From contig JBCFYV010000001.1 of the NCBI GenBank assembly GCA_039000515.1, forward strand, positions 67,883,030 to 67,947,029: a DNA stretch of 64,000 nucleotides, given 5' to 3'. Positions 43,296-53,599 of the stretch are shown here, in pieces. How positions within the stretch are numbered: position 1 is the stretch's first letter; every line of letters begins with the position of its first letter. Below the pieces are notes generated by a model. It made no database searches and was not told where the DNA came from. It saw only the letters and a program-made list of their open reading frames with translations. The position numbers were made by a program, and so were the translations under genes. The stretch is from Timema cristinae (lineage: Eukaryota; Arthropoda; Insecta; Phasmatodea; Timematidae).

Positions 43296-44270
43296 ATGTT
43301 TACAAGCTTAGTCGCGACCAAGCTCGAGGTTTGGGGTACCCCTGTTACACCCAACGCTACGGTGGGTGAGTTGCGATCCCTTCTATGTGAGCTGGTGAGC
43401 GAAGTTGGGGAGACTTCAGCCGACCTTGGTATGGCCAAGGATGCGATTGGTGAACCAGTTACCCATTCCCTTACTGTCCCGTCCGTGCTTGTAGTATATC
43501 CTAAGTGCCAAAGTAAAGTTTTAATTGAAATACTAGGCCGTATCCCCACGTGTGATGGGCAGAACTATACTGCCTTGTTTAATTTTCTTGTAGAGGTGAA
43601 CAGGGCGTCGTGCCTTAGGCTTGTTAGTGAACCCGAATTTTTGACTTTATGCTTGACCAAAACCTCCGGTCTTCTCACCGAACTGTTTTCCCAGGGGATT
43701 CAGGTGAATTTATCCCTAAGAGCTGTGATAGACCTAATATTGAACACTTTGTTACCTAATAGGGTAAAACACAAGTTATGTAGGGAGGTAGTTCATAGGT
43801 ATCAGTCCCTCCACAATTCACTTAGTAACTTCATATTATCCATTACTGAGGCGGCCCATATACTTAACACCGATTTAGAGGAGTCCGAGTTAGTCAATAC
43901 TATCCTTGAAAATGTGTCACCCTTGACTGGGCGCCATTTTGTTTTTTCTGATAAACCTACTTCTATTCAAGATCTCTATTCCTTGGCGTCGCTCATTGAG
44001 GGAACTCTAATCTCAGAAAAGGAATACCTAAATGCGCATTCGCCCGGAGTGGGAGATAGCGTGCGAAAGGGTTCGAATCCTGGACCAGCGAGTAAAGCCC
44101 TATCTTTCAGCCCCTCTTTACCTGTTAGCCGTAATAGATCTGCTGGTGGAAACAACTCCGTGGGTTTAAATCCCAGTAACAGTGCGTCCCGTGATTTTTC
44201 CAGAGCTAGGTGTTACTGTTGTAACAGACTAGGGCATGTTCAGAGACAATGCGCAGAGGTAAACTTTTAA
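43296..44270 (+). CDS. gag: Gypsy Gag with zinc knuckle
   Basis: An open frame of 324 codons, the least damaged gene in the window. The middle (ALFNFLVEVNRASC ... LCREVVHRYQSLHNSLSNFI) resembles the retrotransposon capsid domain. The tail has a CCHC zinc knuckle, CYCCNRLGHVQRQC, followed by a stop. In the family, Gag packages the element's RNA through the knuckle. The start is uncertain because the frame begins in the leader; the real start may be an ATG further in (for example 43431 or later). Protease follows within 20 bases in another frame. Confidence 0.8.
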   Translation: MFTSLVATKLEVWGTPVTPNATVGELRSLLCELVSEVGETSADLGMAKDAIGEPVTHSLTVPSVLVVYPKCQSKVLIEILGRIPTCDGQNYTALFNFLVEVNRASCLRLVSEPEFLTLCLTKTSGLLTELFSQGIQVNLSLRAVIDLILNTLLPNRVKHKLCREVVHRYQSLHNSLSNFILSITEAAHILNTDLEESELVNTILENVSPLTGRHFVFSDKPTSIQDLYSLASLIEGTLISEKEYLNAHSPGVGDSVRKGSNPGPASKALSFSPSLPVSRNRSAGGNNSVGLNPSNSASRDFSRARCYCCNRLGHVQRQCAEVNF

Positions 44271-44285
44271 AGTGCGCTCGAGGCC

Positions 44286-44909
44286 GTGGTGCGGTTGCAC
44301 CTATTTGTACGAAGCCACATGCTCCGAGTCCCAGTGTCTCTGTTTGGATTGGCTCCGTGGAGTGATACTGGGGCTAGCCATTCCTTTGTTTGTGGTAAAT
44401 TTCTTAGCGTCATTGAGAATAAAACTAATATTGTATGTGAATCTACCGTGCCTAAGGCGTATGCGGTGGAGAATGGGCAATGTTTGTTGGTTACCCGCAA
44501 AGTCAAATTTTCGATCAAAATTGGGCGCTTTTCGTGGAAATGCTCCTTTTATGTTGTGCTGGGCCTTCTGTTTAACGTCATCCTGGGGAATGATTTCTTA
44601 TTTGAAACTAAGGCCAAATTGAATCTAGATAAGCAGGAAGTGTCCTTTGGTTTCACACCTGGGAAATTTATCCCCTTTGCTACTAGTAACCCCCCTGGTC
44701 TGTTTTCCGTTGATGATGATAGTGAAGCGTTTTATGGTGTGGTTAGTCAATTCCCGGATGTTATTACCGATAGGTGGGGTAAATGTGACATTCTGCCGTA
44801 CGAGATCATTGCGCAGGACAGCATTCCAGTGCGCTCAGGTCCATACCCCTGTGCGCCACCCAAAATGGAAATTTTCAGGAATTTAGTCTTTGACCTTGAA
44901 AGGAAATGA
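44286..44909 (+). pseudogene. pol: Gypsy Pol: protease and linker to RT
   Basis: The frame of 207 codons has the aspartic-protease signature WSDTGASHSFVCG near residue 28 (D-T-G-A-S) and LLFNVILGNDFLFE near residue 100, the usual 'I.LG.DFL' second motif. It then has a linker ending DSIPVRSGPYPCAPPKMEIF, the segment just before RT. A TGA at 44907 breaks the link to RT. The protease would cut Gag-Pol inside the particle. Confidence 0.85.
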
Positions 44910-45620
44910 GTTATTCACCCGTCTAAGTCCCCCTATGCGAGTCCCGCTTTCATCATCTCTCGCAAAGGTAAAGGTATTGCCTTATAGTCGATTATAGAAA
45001 GGTCAATAAAAAAATTGTGTTCAACCCCTACCCAATGCTGAGTATCAAGTCTGCCTTCCAACATCTTGGCAAGGCTAAATTCTATAGTCTGATAGATCTT
45101 GATGCGAGTTTCCTTCAGTGCGCGCTCTCAGAGCCTTCCAAGAAATTCACTGCTTTCATTACCCATGGCATGTTTACGAGTTTAACCGTGTACCCCTGGA
45201 CATTAGTTGTGGGGGGCAAGCACTAAGCAGGGTATTGGATAATATCCTCGCCAACTTGAAATTTAGATTAGTTTTTAATTACCTTGATGATATCTGCATC
45301 TACAGTGACTCCCTTGAGGATCACTTACGTCATATTGAAATTGATTTGCGTCACCTGCGCTTGGCGGGTATTACCGTCAAGCTGGAGAAGGTTGCTTGGG
45401 CTAATAAATAGGTCTATTACTTAGGCTACATTATCTCGGAAGAGAATCTTCTCGTTGATCCTGAGCACGTTAAGCCGATTCTTAACTTTCCTGCCCCTAA
45501 GAACTTAAAGAGTGTGTTGCGATTCTTGGACATGTGTGCGTATTACGCCAGGTTTATCCCCATGTTCTCTGAAGTTGCCTGCCACCTGAACTCACTTAAG
45601 AAACAAGGGGCGACCCTTGT
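44910..45620 (+). pseudogene. pol: Gypsy reverse transcriptase, several frames
   Basis: Pieces in order: HPSKSPYASPAFIISRKGKG; a shift and stop; FNPYPMLSIKSAFQHLGKA; FYSLIDLDASFLQCALSEPS (first catalytic Asp region); a shift near 45180; LVFNYLDDICIYSDSLEDHL (YLDD active site); then, after a TAG at 45409, YYLGYIISEENLLVDPEHVK, the connection to RNase H. The residues between the DLDASF block and YLDD are partly lost to the frameshift. It copies RNA to DNA in an intact element; dead here. Confidence 0.88.
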
Positions 45621-45669
45621 ATGGGGGCCATAGCAGAATGACGCCTTTCTCACTCTCAAACGACATCTT

Positions 45670-46140
45670 GTGTACCCCGCTGTGTTGCGCATGCCTGATT
45701 TCGCTCTCCTATTCCAACTGCATGCAGACGCATCTTCGGTAGTGGTCACTGCTGTTCTCTACCAGCAAACCCCTGAGGGAAATAGACCGGTAGCATTTGC
45801 CAGTAGAACCTTAAATTCAGCGGAGAAGAAATACAGTATATATGAAAAGGTGTGTCTCGGATGCGTATTTGCTGCAAATAAGTTTTCGGACTACTTAGAA
45901 CTAAGGAGGTTTTACCTGTTTACCGATAATATGGCATTGTCCTGGATGTGGAACCACCCCAAACAATTAGGCAGGATAGGGCGCTGGATTTGGAGGCTCT
46001 CTAGATATAACTTTACTACCCCCCATATTGCTGGGAAAATGAATGTGCTAGCTGATGCGTTATCCCGGATGTCTGAAGAACTCGTTGGGGATCACCTGGA
46101 TCAATGCTGGAGAGGTCATGGGAAACTAATCAGTCCATAA
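45670..46140 (+). pseudogene. pol: Gypsy RNase H
   Basis: LHADASSVVVTAVLYQQTPE (first catalytic Asp), PVAFASRTLNSAEKKYSIYE with the catalytic Glu region, FYLFTDNMALSWMWN (TDN motif) and HIAGKMNVLADALSRM (final motif with Asp). The domain is complete and in one frame of 156 codons, but is cut off from RT by stops upstream (TAG at about 45631) and from integrase by a stop at 46138. Confidence 0.88.
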
Positions 46141-46199
46141 TGGTCTCTTGGTAGTTAGAATTAGGGGAAGGACCAGGTACTACGTTCTAAAGAAGCTTA

Positions 46200-47008
46200 G
46201 GCCTATGCTCCTCAGATACTTCCACGACTGTATTCGGTGGGCATTGTGGCATACTTAAGACTGAACGTAAAGTCTCTAAAGAGTACTTCTGGCCTAATTT
46301 ATCCAGGGATGTCAGGGATTGGGTGCGTAGGTGCAAGCCATGCCAAAATGTCAAGCCTTCCCAGAACTCTAAGATCAGCCTCCACTCTGCCGATAGATTT
46401 ATTGTGAGCGATAATGGGCCATGTTTTAGGTCCAAGACATTCGGAGACATGTGTTTCTCATGGGGTATCAGGCACGTGACTACCAGTCCTTATGATCCCT
46501 CCCCGAACCACGTGGAGCGGTTTAACCTATTTTGAGCGTGGCACTGACCTTCTTCCACAACCATGACCAGTCCTACTGGGACAAACACCTTTAATTCTTG
46601 AGCATTGCGTTCAACTCGGCATTCCACGAGTCGGTCAAATCAACCCCTGCTTCAATCTTTCTCAACAGGGATTTAATGGATTTAATGTCCAAGGCTGGCG
46701 ACCGCACATTTGAGGATAAGTGTGAACTTGCTTTTGTAAATCTCCAGAAGTCACTAAGGAAAGTGGCTTCGGCTTACAATCGGGGGCGAGTCCCCGTTTC
46801 ATTTAATGTTGGTGATAATGTAATTTGCAAATGTTTCCCCCAGAGCTCAGCAATAGATAAGTCGTCGGTTAAGCTGGTATACAAGTGGAGCAGGCCATGG
46901 CCGAGCGACAGGTTTTTAACTCCCGTCTCTGTGCTACTAAGAGAGGTAGCTGACCCATATGTAGCTCGTCGGGCTCATGTGAGCCACTTAAAGGCAGTGG
47001 TACAATGA
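46200..47008 (+). pseudogene. pol: Gypsy integrase with the core partly deleted
   Basis: N-terminal zinc-binding region in pieces: GGHCGILKTERKVSKEYFW and VRDWVRRCKPCQNVK (the CC pair of HHCC). Almost directly afterwards the sequence jumps to RFIVSDNGPCFRSKTFGDMC, the region of the second core Asp. The part of the catalytic core that normally holds the first Asp is missing (about 60-70 residues by comparison with the family). Then YDPSPNHVERFN (third catalytic residue region), a stop, SIAFNSAFHESVKSTPASIF and a C-terminal SSVKLVYKWSRPW ... RRAHVSHLKAVVQ. It cannot integrate. Confidence 0.85.
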
Positions 47009-47009
47009 G

Positions 47010-47840
47010 TCAGTGCCTTGTCCTTTACTGTTAGCTTTTAGGTAATGTTTAGTTAAGTATTTTGTGTTTGGGCATTGTATTCGTCCCGTGTTCTTGTTGA
47101 TAATAAATTGGTAAGGGGGCGGACCCTACTTCCTATAATATAAGAAAATGTTATATATGATATTATATTATTCAAACTGTGATGCCTGGGACTTGTGAAA
47201 GATCTAGTGCGCGCATGAGCGTCAGCCCAATATAAAGGACACCATATGATATGTACTTTCTCTGAGAATATTTCCGCCTTGTGTGATATCTGCAAGATGG
47301 TTATCTAAAACAATCATGTACCCAAGTTGCCAAAGTCTCTCCCGGGTTGGGTGAACCCGATTGGGCTCGACTGGTACAGGACCGTGCAGACTAATTATGA
47401 ACCTTGTTTTGTAGTGTAAGCTCTATATGTTTTGTTTTTGTTCTCAGAGAGGCCTTACTCTTACCCCTAACCACCCTCTTTCTCCGACTCTGAGAACTAA
47501 ATGCTGGACGGGTCCATTAGCTCGAAAAAGAAGATCGGATGTTAGCTATGCGAGATGACTCCGTCGTCTAACAAGATGAGAGCTGACCACGATGGTTCAA
47601 CTGGAATAGGGATGGCAGGAGTGTCATCTGGCAAGATCGGTGTGCTTCAGCAAAGGCCTTGCAAGTGTGGATGAGTGGCTGCGGGTATCGCTACTATGAA
47701 TATCAGCGACCTGCAAGTTGGGTCACTATCAGAGGACCTTTGGTCAGGTCTTATGCCTTCTCCTTATCGAGACTGTACACGGTTGCGAACGGCGGGGATG
47801 GCGCCTCCTTGTCGTTCCCCTCAAGCTCTCCTCCCCCTTA
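47010..47840 (+). other. Untranslated region of the Gypsy element
   Basis: Between the integrase stop and the polypurine tract. No envelope-like frame is seen: the frames here (47053-47295 minus, 47659-47841 plus) are short and unrelated to known env proteins. Confidence 0.6.
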
Positions 47841-47856
47841 AAAGGGAGGGGGGCAT
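47840..47856 (+). promoter_or_regulatory. Polypurine tract
   Basis: aaaagggaggggggcat directly before the 3' LTR, the expected primer site for plus-strand DNA synthesis. Confidence 0.8.
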
Positions 47857-49580
47857 TGTAACGATATTACAAAAAGAAGAACAACAAGCTCAATCAAATG
47901 GGAAAACACTCACCCTCGGTCTTGTTGAACATAAACACTGTTGCACATGTGCCGCGACCTCCTTCCTTACAACTCAATCCCACTGACTAAATGGAAATAC
48001 GATCCGACGGTCCACTCGCGAAGGAATCCCCGCCCAGAAACAAACGAGTGACGGCAACACCACCAGTTTAGTTTCCGTTTCCGCCGCCTGGATGGTTCCA
48101 GGAGTTTCTAAGAGTTCCTAGAGTCACCGCAATCCTTCCTAGGCGCTGTTTGTCTCCCCTCTTCCACTTCATGTTTTCCTCCCTTTTCCCTCTTTCTGTC
48201 GGCATGTCATGCATTTGTGTCAGCTATATATTGCGATTTTTCTTTTACATGGGTACTCATTGTATCACTGGATTACTAGGTGAGAGCGGCAATTATGCTT
48301 AGACTTAATTATATTCTTCAAAAGTCTCTTTCAGTTATATCATGGGGAACCTTTCAAAATTATTAATTTCTGACTTATTAGTTTAAATTTCTATTTCAGT
48401 TTTTTTTTATCAGCGTGGTTGATTTGCAACCACGTATCCTTTTGTAATTTTCCTGCTAGGGGAACCTTCCGCTCTCCTATGGAACGTAACTTCTGTTTTG
48501 CCGCTCGGCGGCTTGCGTCTATTTGCGCTCTTGCCGACTGTCAGATTAAAAGTAGATGTTTATTGGGAATATTTTGAGTATGTTTTACCTAGACAGTTTA
48601 ATTCAACATATGGTTATGTGGGGACCGAGCACTTTAACTTTCAGATATGTGCTTTATCTTTAACTCTTTCGAACTTATGCTATGTTGTGGCGGTAAAACC
48701 AAATAGGTTTTATGTGAGTAAATAATTTCTTGATAGTCTAAATTAACATTTAATCATGTGGAAATCAAGGACTGTAACAATAAGCGATATGTTTATTAAA
48801 ATTATTGTTTTGTAGAATAATGTTTGATTAGACGAGAAGCAAGCTCTTAAACTTTAGCGTAGCGCTTGGTACGTTCGAGAGCACTTAATTACATTTGATT
48901 GCTATAGAAAAGCAGAATAATTTGATTCCGTAGATTTGTTTATCACTTAATGTCTTTAAGCACCTGTTTGGGCATTGTTTGGATTGTAAGATACTTCTAT
49001 GAATAGCGTTTGTTATGTACCTAAACTTCAGTTACGTTAGAGTACGTACTATTAGCGCATGAGTGTAAGGTGCTTAGTAAATGATGCTGATATTGTGTCC
49101 GTTGGGGACTTTAACTGTGCAGTCCAAAATACCTTAGCCGTTAGGCGGCGGGTCTATTATACTTGGAAGTTGTTACTTTACCTCAAAAGAGATTATGATA
49201 GTATAACTTATTGTCACCCAGTGACTATATATAATACCTAGAGTTTAATTCTCATTTTGACCTTTGAGTCGTAACTTGTTGTTGACTATTCTTATTGGTA
49301 AGTTAGTTATAGTTGTCTCTCACTTTAAACCTAATTTTGTGAGCATAGAGCATACTAATTAAACAATATGTTTATATTGAATTCTAGTCATATTTATTAT
49401 AATTATGTTATATTTAACTACAAATCTTCAACTTGGCTTGCCTTGGGTGGTACCTCGGCATTTGTAATATTATTTGTATATCTTCTATTTCCAATATGTC
49501 AAATAAAATAAATACTGTTATTCTCTGGTAACTCCTTGAATATTATTTACCATGCTTCCTGACAAGTTAAGGTAGTTACG
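47857..49580 (+). repeat. 3' LTR of the Gypsy element (uninterrupted)
   Basis: Begins TGTAACGATATTAC and ends AAGTTAAGGTAGTTACG. It contains the same pyrimidine tract and gctatatattgcg as the 5' LTR, and the empty versions of the hAT and MITE target sites. Confidence 0.92.
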
Positions 49581-49759
49581 CTAAAAAGAGTCAGGCTTTA
49601 TTTTTATACCCTAAACTTGAAATAAAATTGTTATTTGTAGTTTTGCCTATAACTGTCTGATCTAAGTATTCTAACACTCAAAGAAATAGGGGCTTCTTTT
49701 AGTTTTGAAACTGTTGACCTCTTTCCTTCCCCCATTTCACAAAGTTCCACTTAGAAAGC

Positions 49760-50240
49760 TCCCATTTTAAGACTTATTTAGTTATCTGGAGTGGTCCATC
49801 TACCTGCCCAGCAAATTTAAATTCCCTAACACACCTAAAAGTTATTATTTTCTGTTTAAATGTCCCTCTCCTTTATTTTATACTGGAGTTAGATTTTATA
49901 GTTAAATGGAGTGTTCCCTCTATATTTCTGATACATTTAACTTTTTTCTAAATTACCTTAGAGTGTTTTGCTTCTACTTATATATTCCTTCTCTTCCTAT
50001 TTCTAGGAGTCCCATTTTAAAATTTAAGACTTCCATTATTACTTGGAGTTGTCCTTTTAGCTTCTTGCAGAGTTTTGGTTTACTACCGTACAAAGAAGTG
50101 TTTTTTTATACTATGCTTGGAAATTTGGATCCCCCTCACCCCTAGCTTTCCAACCCCACTTAAAATTTTCAAATTTTAAGACTTACTTGTTTACCTGGCA
50201 TGACCTTTTAACCTGTCCAGTATACTTAAAAGAGGTAAAC
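49760..50240. repeat. Degenerate direct repeat, about 120-150 bp unit
   Basis: The phrase cccattttaagacttatttagttatctggagtggtcc recurs in altered form near 49892, 50028 and 50180, each time in a C/T-rich context. Old and diverged. Confidence 0.45.
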
Positions 50241-50244
50241 TCTT

Positions 50245-51270
50245 TCCTAATTTTTCCAAGCCAAGTGTTTATGTTCAGGGGAGCGGTGTTTAACCCCGTA
50301 AGCACATAACATAGTGCACCGTCCAATGACTTGTGTGATGTGTGGCTTAGTTAAGTGACAGTGAAAAAACTGACATTAGTGACAAGAGTGATCACACAAA
50401 GTGTGAATAGCCAGCGAATACTTGTGATCATTGTTATTTTGGTATATATGGTAGGGTTTATTTATCAATTTGTGTCAGATATATTTCGGTTATCTTTAAT
50501 AAAACTGTACATAGAGACATCGCTACGTAATACATACTTCAATATCCAACAAACTACAGTCTGCGCACGCGCGCGTTCGTGTGTGTTTGTTAACATTCCT
50601 CCTAGAGAAAGTTACAATATGTTGCTAGCATAAGTAGGAGCCACTGCTATAAGGGAATTCAAAACAAATTAAGTTTAAATGATTTGGATTTCAACAACCA
50701 ACTGTTTTCCATATTTGTACTTGACTTTTTACATTTTAATTCACATTTAAATTGGGATCCAAATGTAAACAAAGGTAAATACAATCAAAATGCAGATGAT
50801 TATTACATGTCACCAGATAATTTTATTGTAATTTACAGTACAATTATTTTGTTTTTGCGTTCATTTGTAATTTTATATAGAGATTAAATAATATATTTGA
50901 TAAATTAAATTCAAACAGTCCCTTGAGAGGGGGTATTGATTAAATAAATATCTACTAGGTCTACACAATTTGTTTGAACACAAAAAAGGGAATTATCTAG
51001 TATTTGGTTTTAACTATAATATTAAAAACAAATTAATGCTACTAATTTCCTGAAATTTATCATTATTTATATAAATATATATACCAGCACATATATGTGT
51101 GGTATTTAAGTGTGTATATTATTCGCAATGAACAAATTCAGCTCATGCCCCAAGCTTATAAGATAAACTGGATTAGAATAAAATAAATTACTCAAAGCAC
51201 GTTCTGGATATTTTATTTTGTTCATTGGCCGGCCAATATGGCCACAATGCGTTCACAGTAATTGGATCTA
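50245..51270. other. No supported gene
   Basis: The plus-strand frame 50355-50633 (92 codons) includes a hydrophobic stretch (ILVIIVILVYMVGFIYQFV) that could span a membrane, but base composition alone explains it and there is no homology. The rest is AT-rich. Confidence 0.35.
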
Positions 51271-51281
51271 TCAACGGAATG

Positions 51282-51608
51282 CAGTGTTGCCAATTTAGCT
51301 ACTTTGTAGCTAGACTTAGCGACTTTTACGGGTCTGAAACGACTACATTTTATTTTCAGCGCCTACCGACTAATCTGGCGACTTTCCTTAATTTACTGTT
51401 GAGCTCATTTTCGTTATTTTAAATTTTAATGATGTATAATTTTGATTTTTGAACTACCGTACTGTAAGGACACATTACTTTGGTCTACATGGGAGCTCTA
51501 AACTATATATCTGTCATTTACAAATCACAATGACATTGTTCCGTAACAATCTAGCAACTTTCTGGTACTAATCTAGTTGCAGCACTTATATGGCTGTTGG
51601 CAACACTG
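51282..51608. mobile_element. hAT MITE with CAGTGTTGCCAA ends
   Basis: Left end CAGTGTTGCCAA; right end, other strand, CAGTGTTGCCAA, identical over 12 bases. Flanks acggaatg (51274-51281) and acagaatt (51609-51616) match at 6 of 8, an eroded 8-bp duplication. 327 bp, no transposase. Confidence 0.8.
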
Positions 51609-51619
51609 ACAGAATTATA

Positions 51620-53100
51620 CTTTTATTGTGTCGTCGTCTTCATGCCTAGAACATGTTACGAGCCTCACATAACTCCGCCACGTTTCGGATAAAAGACAAA
51701 CGCTCAATTACCGAAAATAGAGAGAATAAGAATAAGAAAATTCCCCAAGCCAAACTAATATTATATTTCTCCAAATTAAATGTGTGACCTTGGTTAGGTT
51801 ATGTTGGGCTGTTACATGTCCAATTAATTTGTGGAAATTGGAAAGTACCATTCACATTGTGGTCATTTTTGACTGTTCATTGACGAAAAAGAGATACCTT
51901 TCAATGACTGTGAGCCTTATAAATTTACGTCTTTCAAAATACATATATAGAATTTTAATAAAAGTAGACTACAGGAATGATTTCTTAAACTTAAATGTTG
52001 ATGATGAGTGATAATTTTGTATCATTTTGCTTTCAAATTGTTAATTAGAATATAGCACCATTTTATAGACAGTCGGGAAGATTATTTGTATCATATTTTA
52101 TAAGATTGATGGCAGTAGAAATAAAAAATAAAATTGATACCCCCGTTAAGGATTATCTACAAAATATAATCTCTTCATAACATACAAAACCATTCAGATT
52201 TTATTTTTAGGAAATATATTATCTTATATGTTTTTAGCAAATCATTTTTATGTCTTAAAGTATTATTAAGGAATTGTAACATAGATAAATCACGAAAACA
52301 TATGACTGGGGTCTTAAGTTGTATTCAAACTAGGTTTACATCATAATACATCATAATAATCATAATAATCATCGGACTAATAACCTAATTATTACTCCCA
52401 GATACATCAACATTACTCTATAAACAACTTGATCAAAAGCGTAGTAGTTTAATCAACAATTAGCAAATATTAGTGCTGGTTTAGTACCCCTATCTTCTAA
52501 AATGTTTGCAAAACATGTTTATTTTATTTTAAGAAGCAGTAACATTTATATTTAAAATTAATCAAGTTTAGATGTGGCAAAACGTGTTTTAGATATAGCA
52601 GATATACTCAAACAATAATCACACAACCCCTTTAATTAATTTCTAAAACTAAAAATAACGCGTCTGGTAAACACTTTAAGCAGTTTGCATGAAATGAACA
52701 CAAACATCATGGATGTATATTCAAAGTACATTTACTGTAAACTTGGGTCGTGTGGTCCAATAAACTATTGCAATAAGTTTGATCAATACAGTCTCAAACA
52801 GCTCAAAGAACTCCTACGTCATCACAAATACCAATAGCTTTATAATATTAATTCCATAAGCTAAGGTTCAAGTACACTTCCTTTGTGAGCATTTATATTT
52901 AATGATTATTTATTTAAATGGTTTTACAACGCAAACATAATATAAAGTGACTAACATAAACATTAATAAAAAGTTGTTTCTCGACCATTTCTGATTCATG
53001 AGCGGGGATGGACCTGTTTAATAAACGGATACAACTAATAAGAAAAAAAAGGAAACCTTGTACGGTTAAATATTTGCGTATAAACTTTCTTGAACAATAT
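51620..53100. other. No gene; AT-rich
   Basis: A catcataataatcataat microsatellite lies near 52340-52375; nothing else recognised. Confidence 0.4.
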
Positions 53101-53159
53101 ACATATTGTCTTACATGAACATTGCCATGGAGGAGGTTATGTGGCGCCAACCGGCCATG

Positions 53160-53290
53160 TTTGAACCAATCACAATAGCAGGAACGAGATCACGTGAGTA
53201 GCAGGCGCAGGCACATTAACTCTGTTGTTGGCTCTCCTCAGCGATCAGTTGAGAGGAGTGGTGAGAGTGAGAGGGCGAAATGGGCTCAGG
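53160..53290 (+). promoter_or_regulatory. Promoter-like cluster (CCAAT, CACGTG, TCAGTT)
   Basis: CCAAT at 53166, an E-box CACGTG at 53191 and an initiator-like TCAGTT at 53245 lie within 85 bases of GC-richer DNA. The spacing would suit a plus-strand promoter. It sits about 130 bases beyond the donor side of the tau-like exon, inside the presumed intron, so it may instead be intronic regulatory DNA. Confidence 0.25.
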
Positions 53291-53416
53291 CGTCTGGAAA
53301 AAAATAAAGTAGCTTAGTTCTTAGTTGAGAGCTTTGGTTTGTTTCTGTTTCTACAGACAGTAAGTGGGCTACAGGCAACTGAGACATCATGGAGCAAGGT
53401 GAATGTTGACCAGTAC

Positions 53417-53578
53417 CTGAATGCCAGATGCCCTTCCCTCAGAACTGCCGCTGCTGATTTGTTTCAGGTAAGTCTTGTCATCAAATATCTTCTTCTCTCC
53501 CCCTCCTGGCTTGTGTTTCACGTTGGACAGGGAGCCGACTTTGCTTTCCGCCTTAATCTCCAGCTTTTGAGACTCAAT
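53417..53578 (-). CDS. tau: Tau/MAP-type microtubule-binding repeat exon
   Basis: On the minus strand, ttaaatgatctctcag|ATT and GGCATTCAG|gtactg enclose 162 bases, 54 codons in phase 0 at both ends. The peptide starts IESQKLEIKAESKVGSLSN, continues VKHKPGGGEKKIFDDKTYLK and ends SSEGRASGIQ. The core S-K-x-G-S-x-x-N-x-x-H-x-P-G-G-G followed by KKI is the tubulin-binding repeat of the tau/MAP2/MAP4 family (Pfam Tubulin-binding). In that family the repeats bind along microtubules and stabilise them, mainly in axons. A single exon cannot separate insect tau from a MAP2/4-like relative, but insects normally have one such gene, tau. Neighbouring exons of the repeat region were not found in this window; upstream exons should lie beyond 53578 and downstream ones below 53417, possibly at 13946-14041. 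Confidence 0.88.
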
Positions 53579-53599
53579 CTGAGAGATCATTTAAAATGA

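Larger units (their letters stand above)
39123..49580 (+). mobile_element. Full-length, defective Ty3/Gypsy LTR retrotransposon with nested insertions
   Basis: The order is 5' LTR (39123-43088), gag, protease, RT, RNase H, integrase, untranslated region, polypurine tract, 3' LTR (47857-49580). LTRs begin TGTAAC and end GTTACA (GTTACG in the 3' copy). The two LTRs are visibly diverged, so the insertion is old; no flanking target duplication remains. The 5' LTR carries a hAT (40527-42482) and a TA-flanked MITE (42587-42821). Without them it is about 1.77 kb, close to the 1.72 kb of the 3' LTR. Both insertions therefore came after the retrotransposon. Confidence 0.92.

Noticed and set aside
50355..50633. 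92-codon frame with a possible membrane segment
   Set aside because: No homology, no splice or promoter context; a hydrophobic stretch is expected by chance in T-rich DNA.
53357..53468. Plus-strand exon between tttctgtttctacag and cag|gtaagt, open for 37 codons
   Set aside because: The same bases on the minus strand encode a tau-type microtubule-binding repeat with its own splice sites; the plus-strand reading is a shadow.
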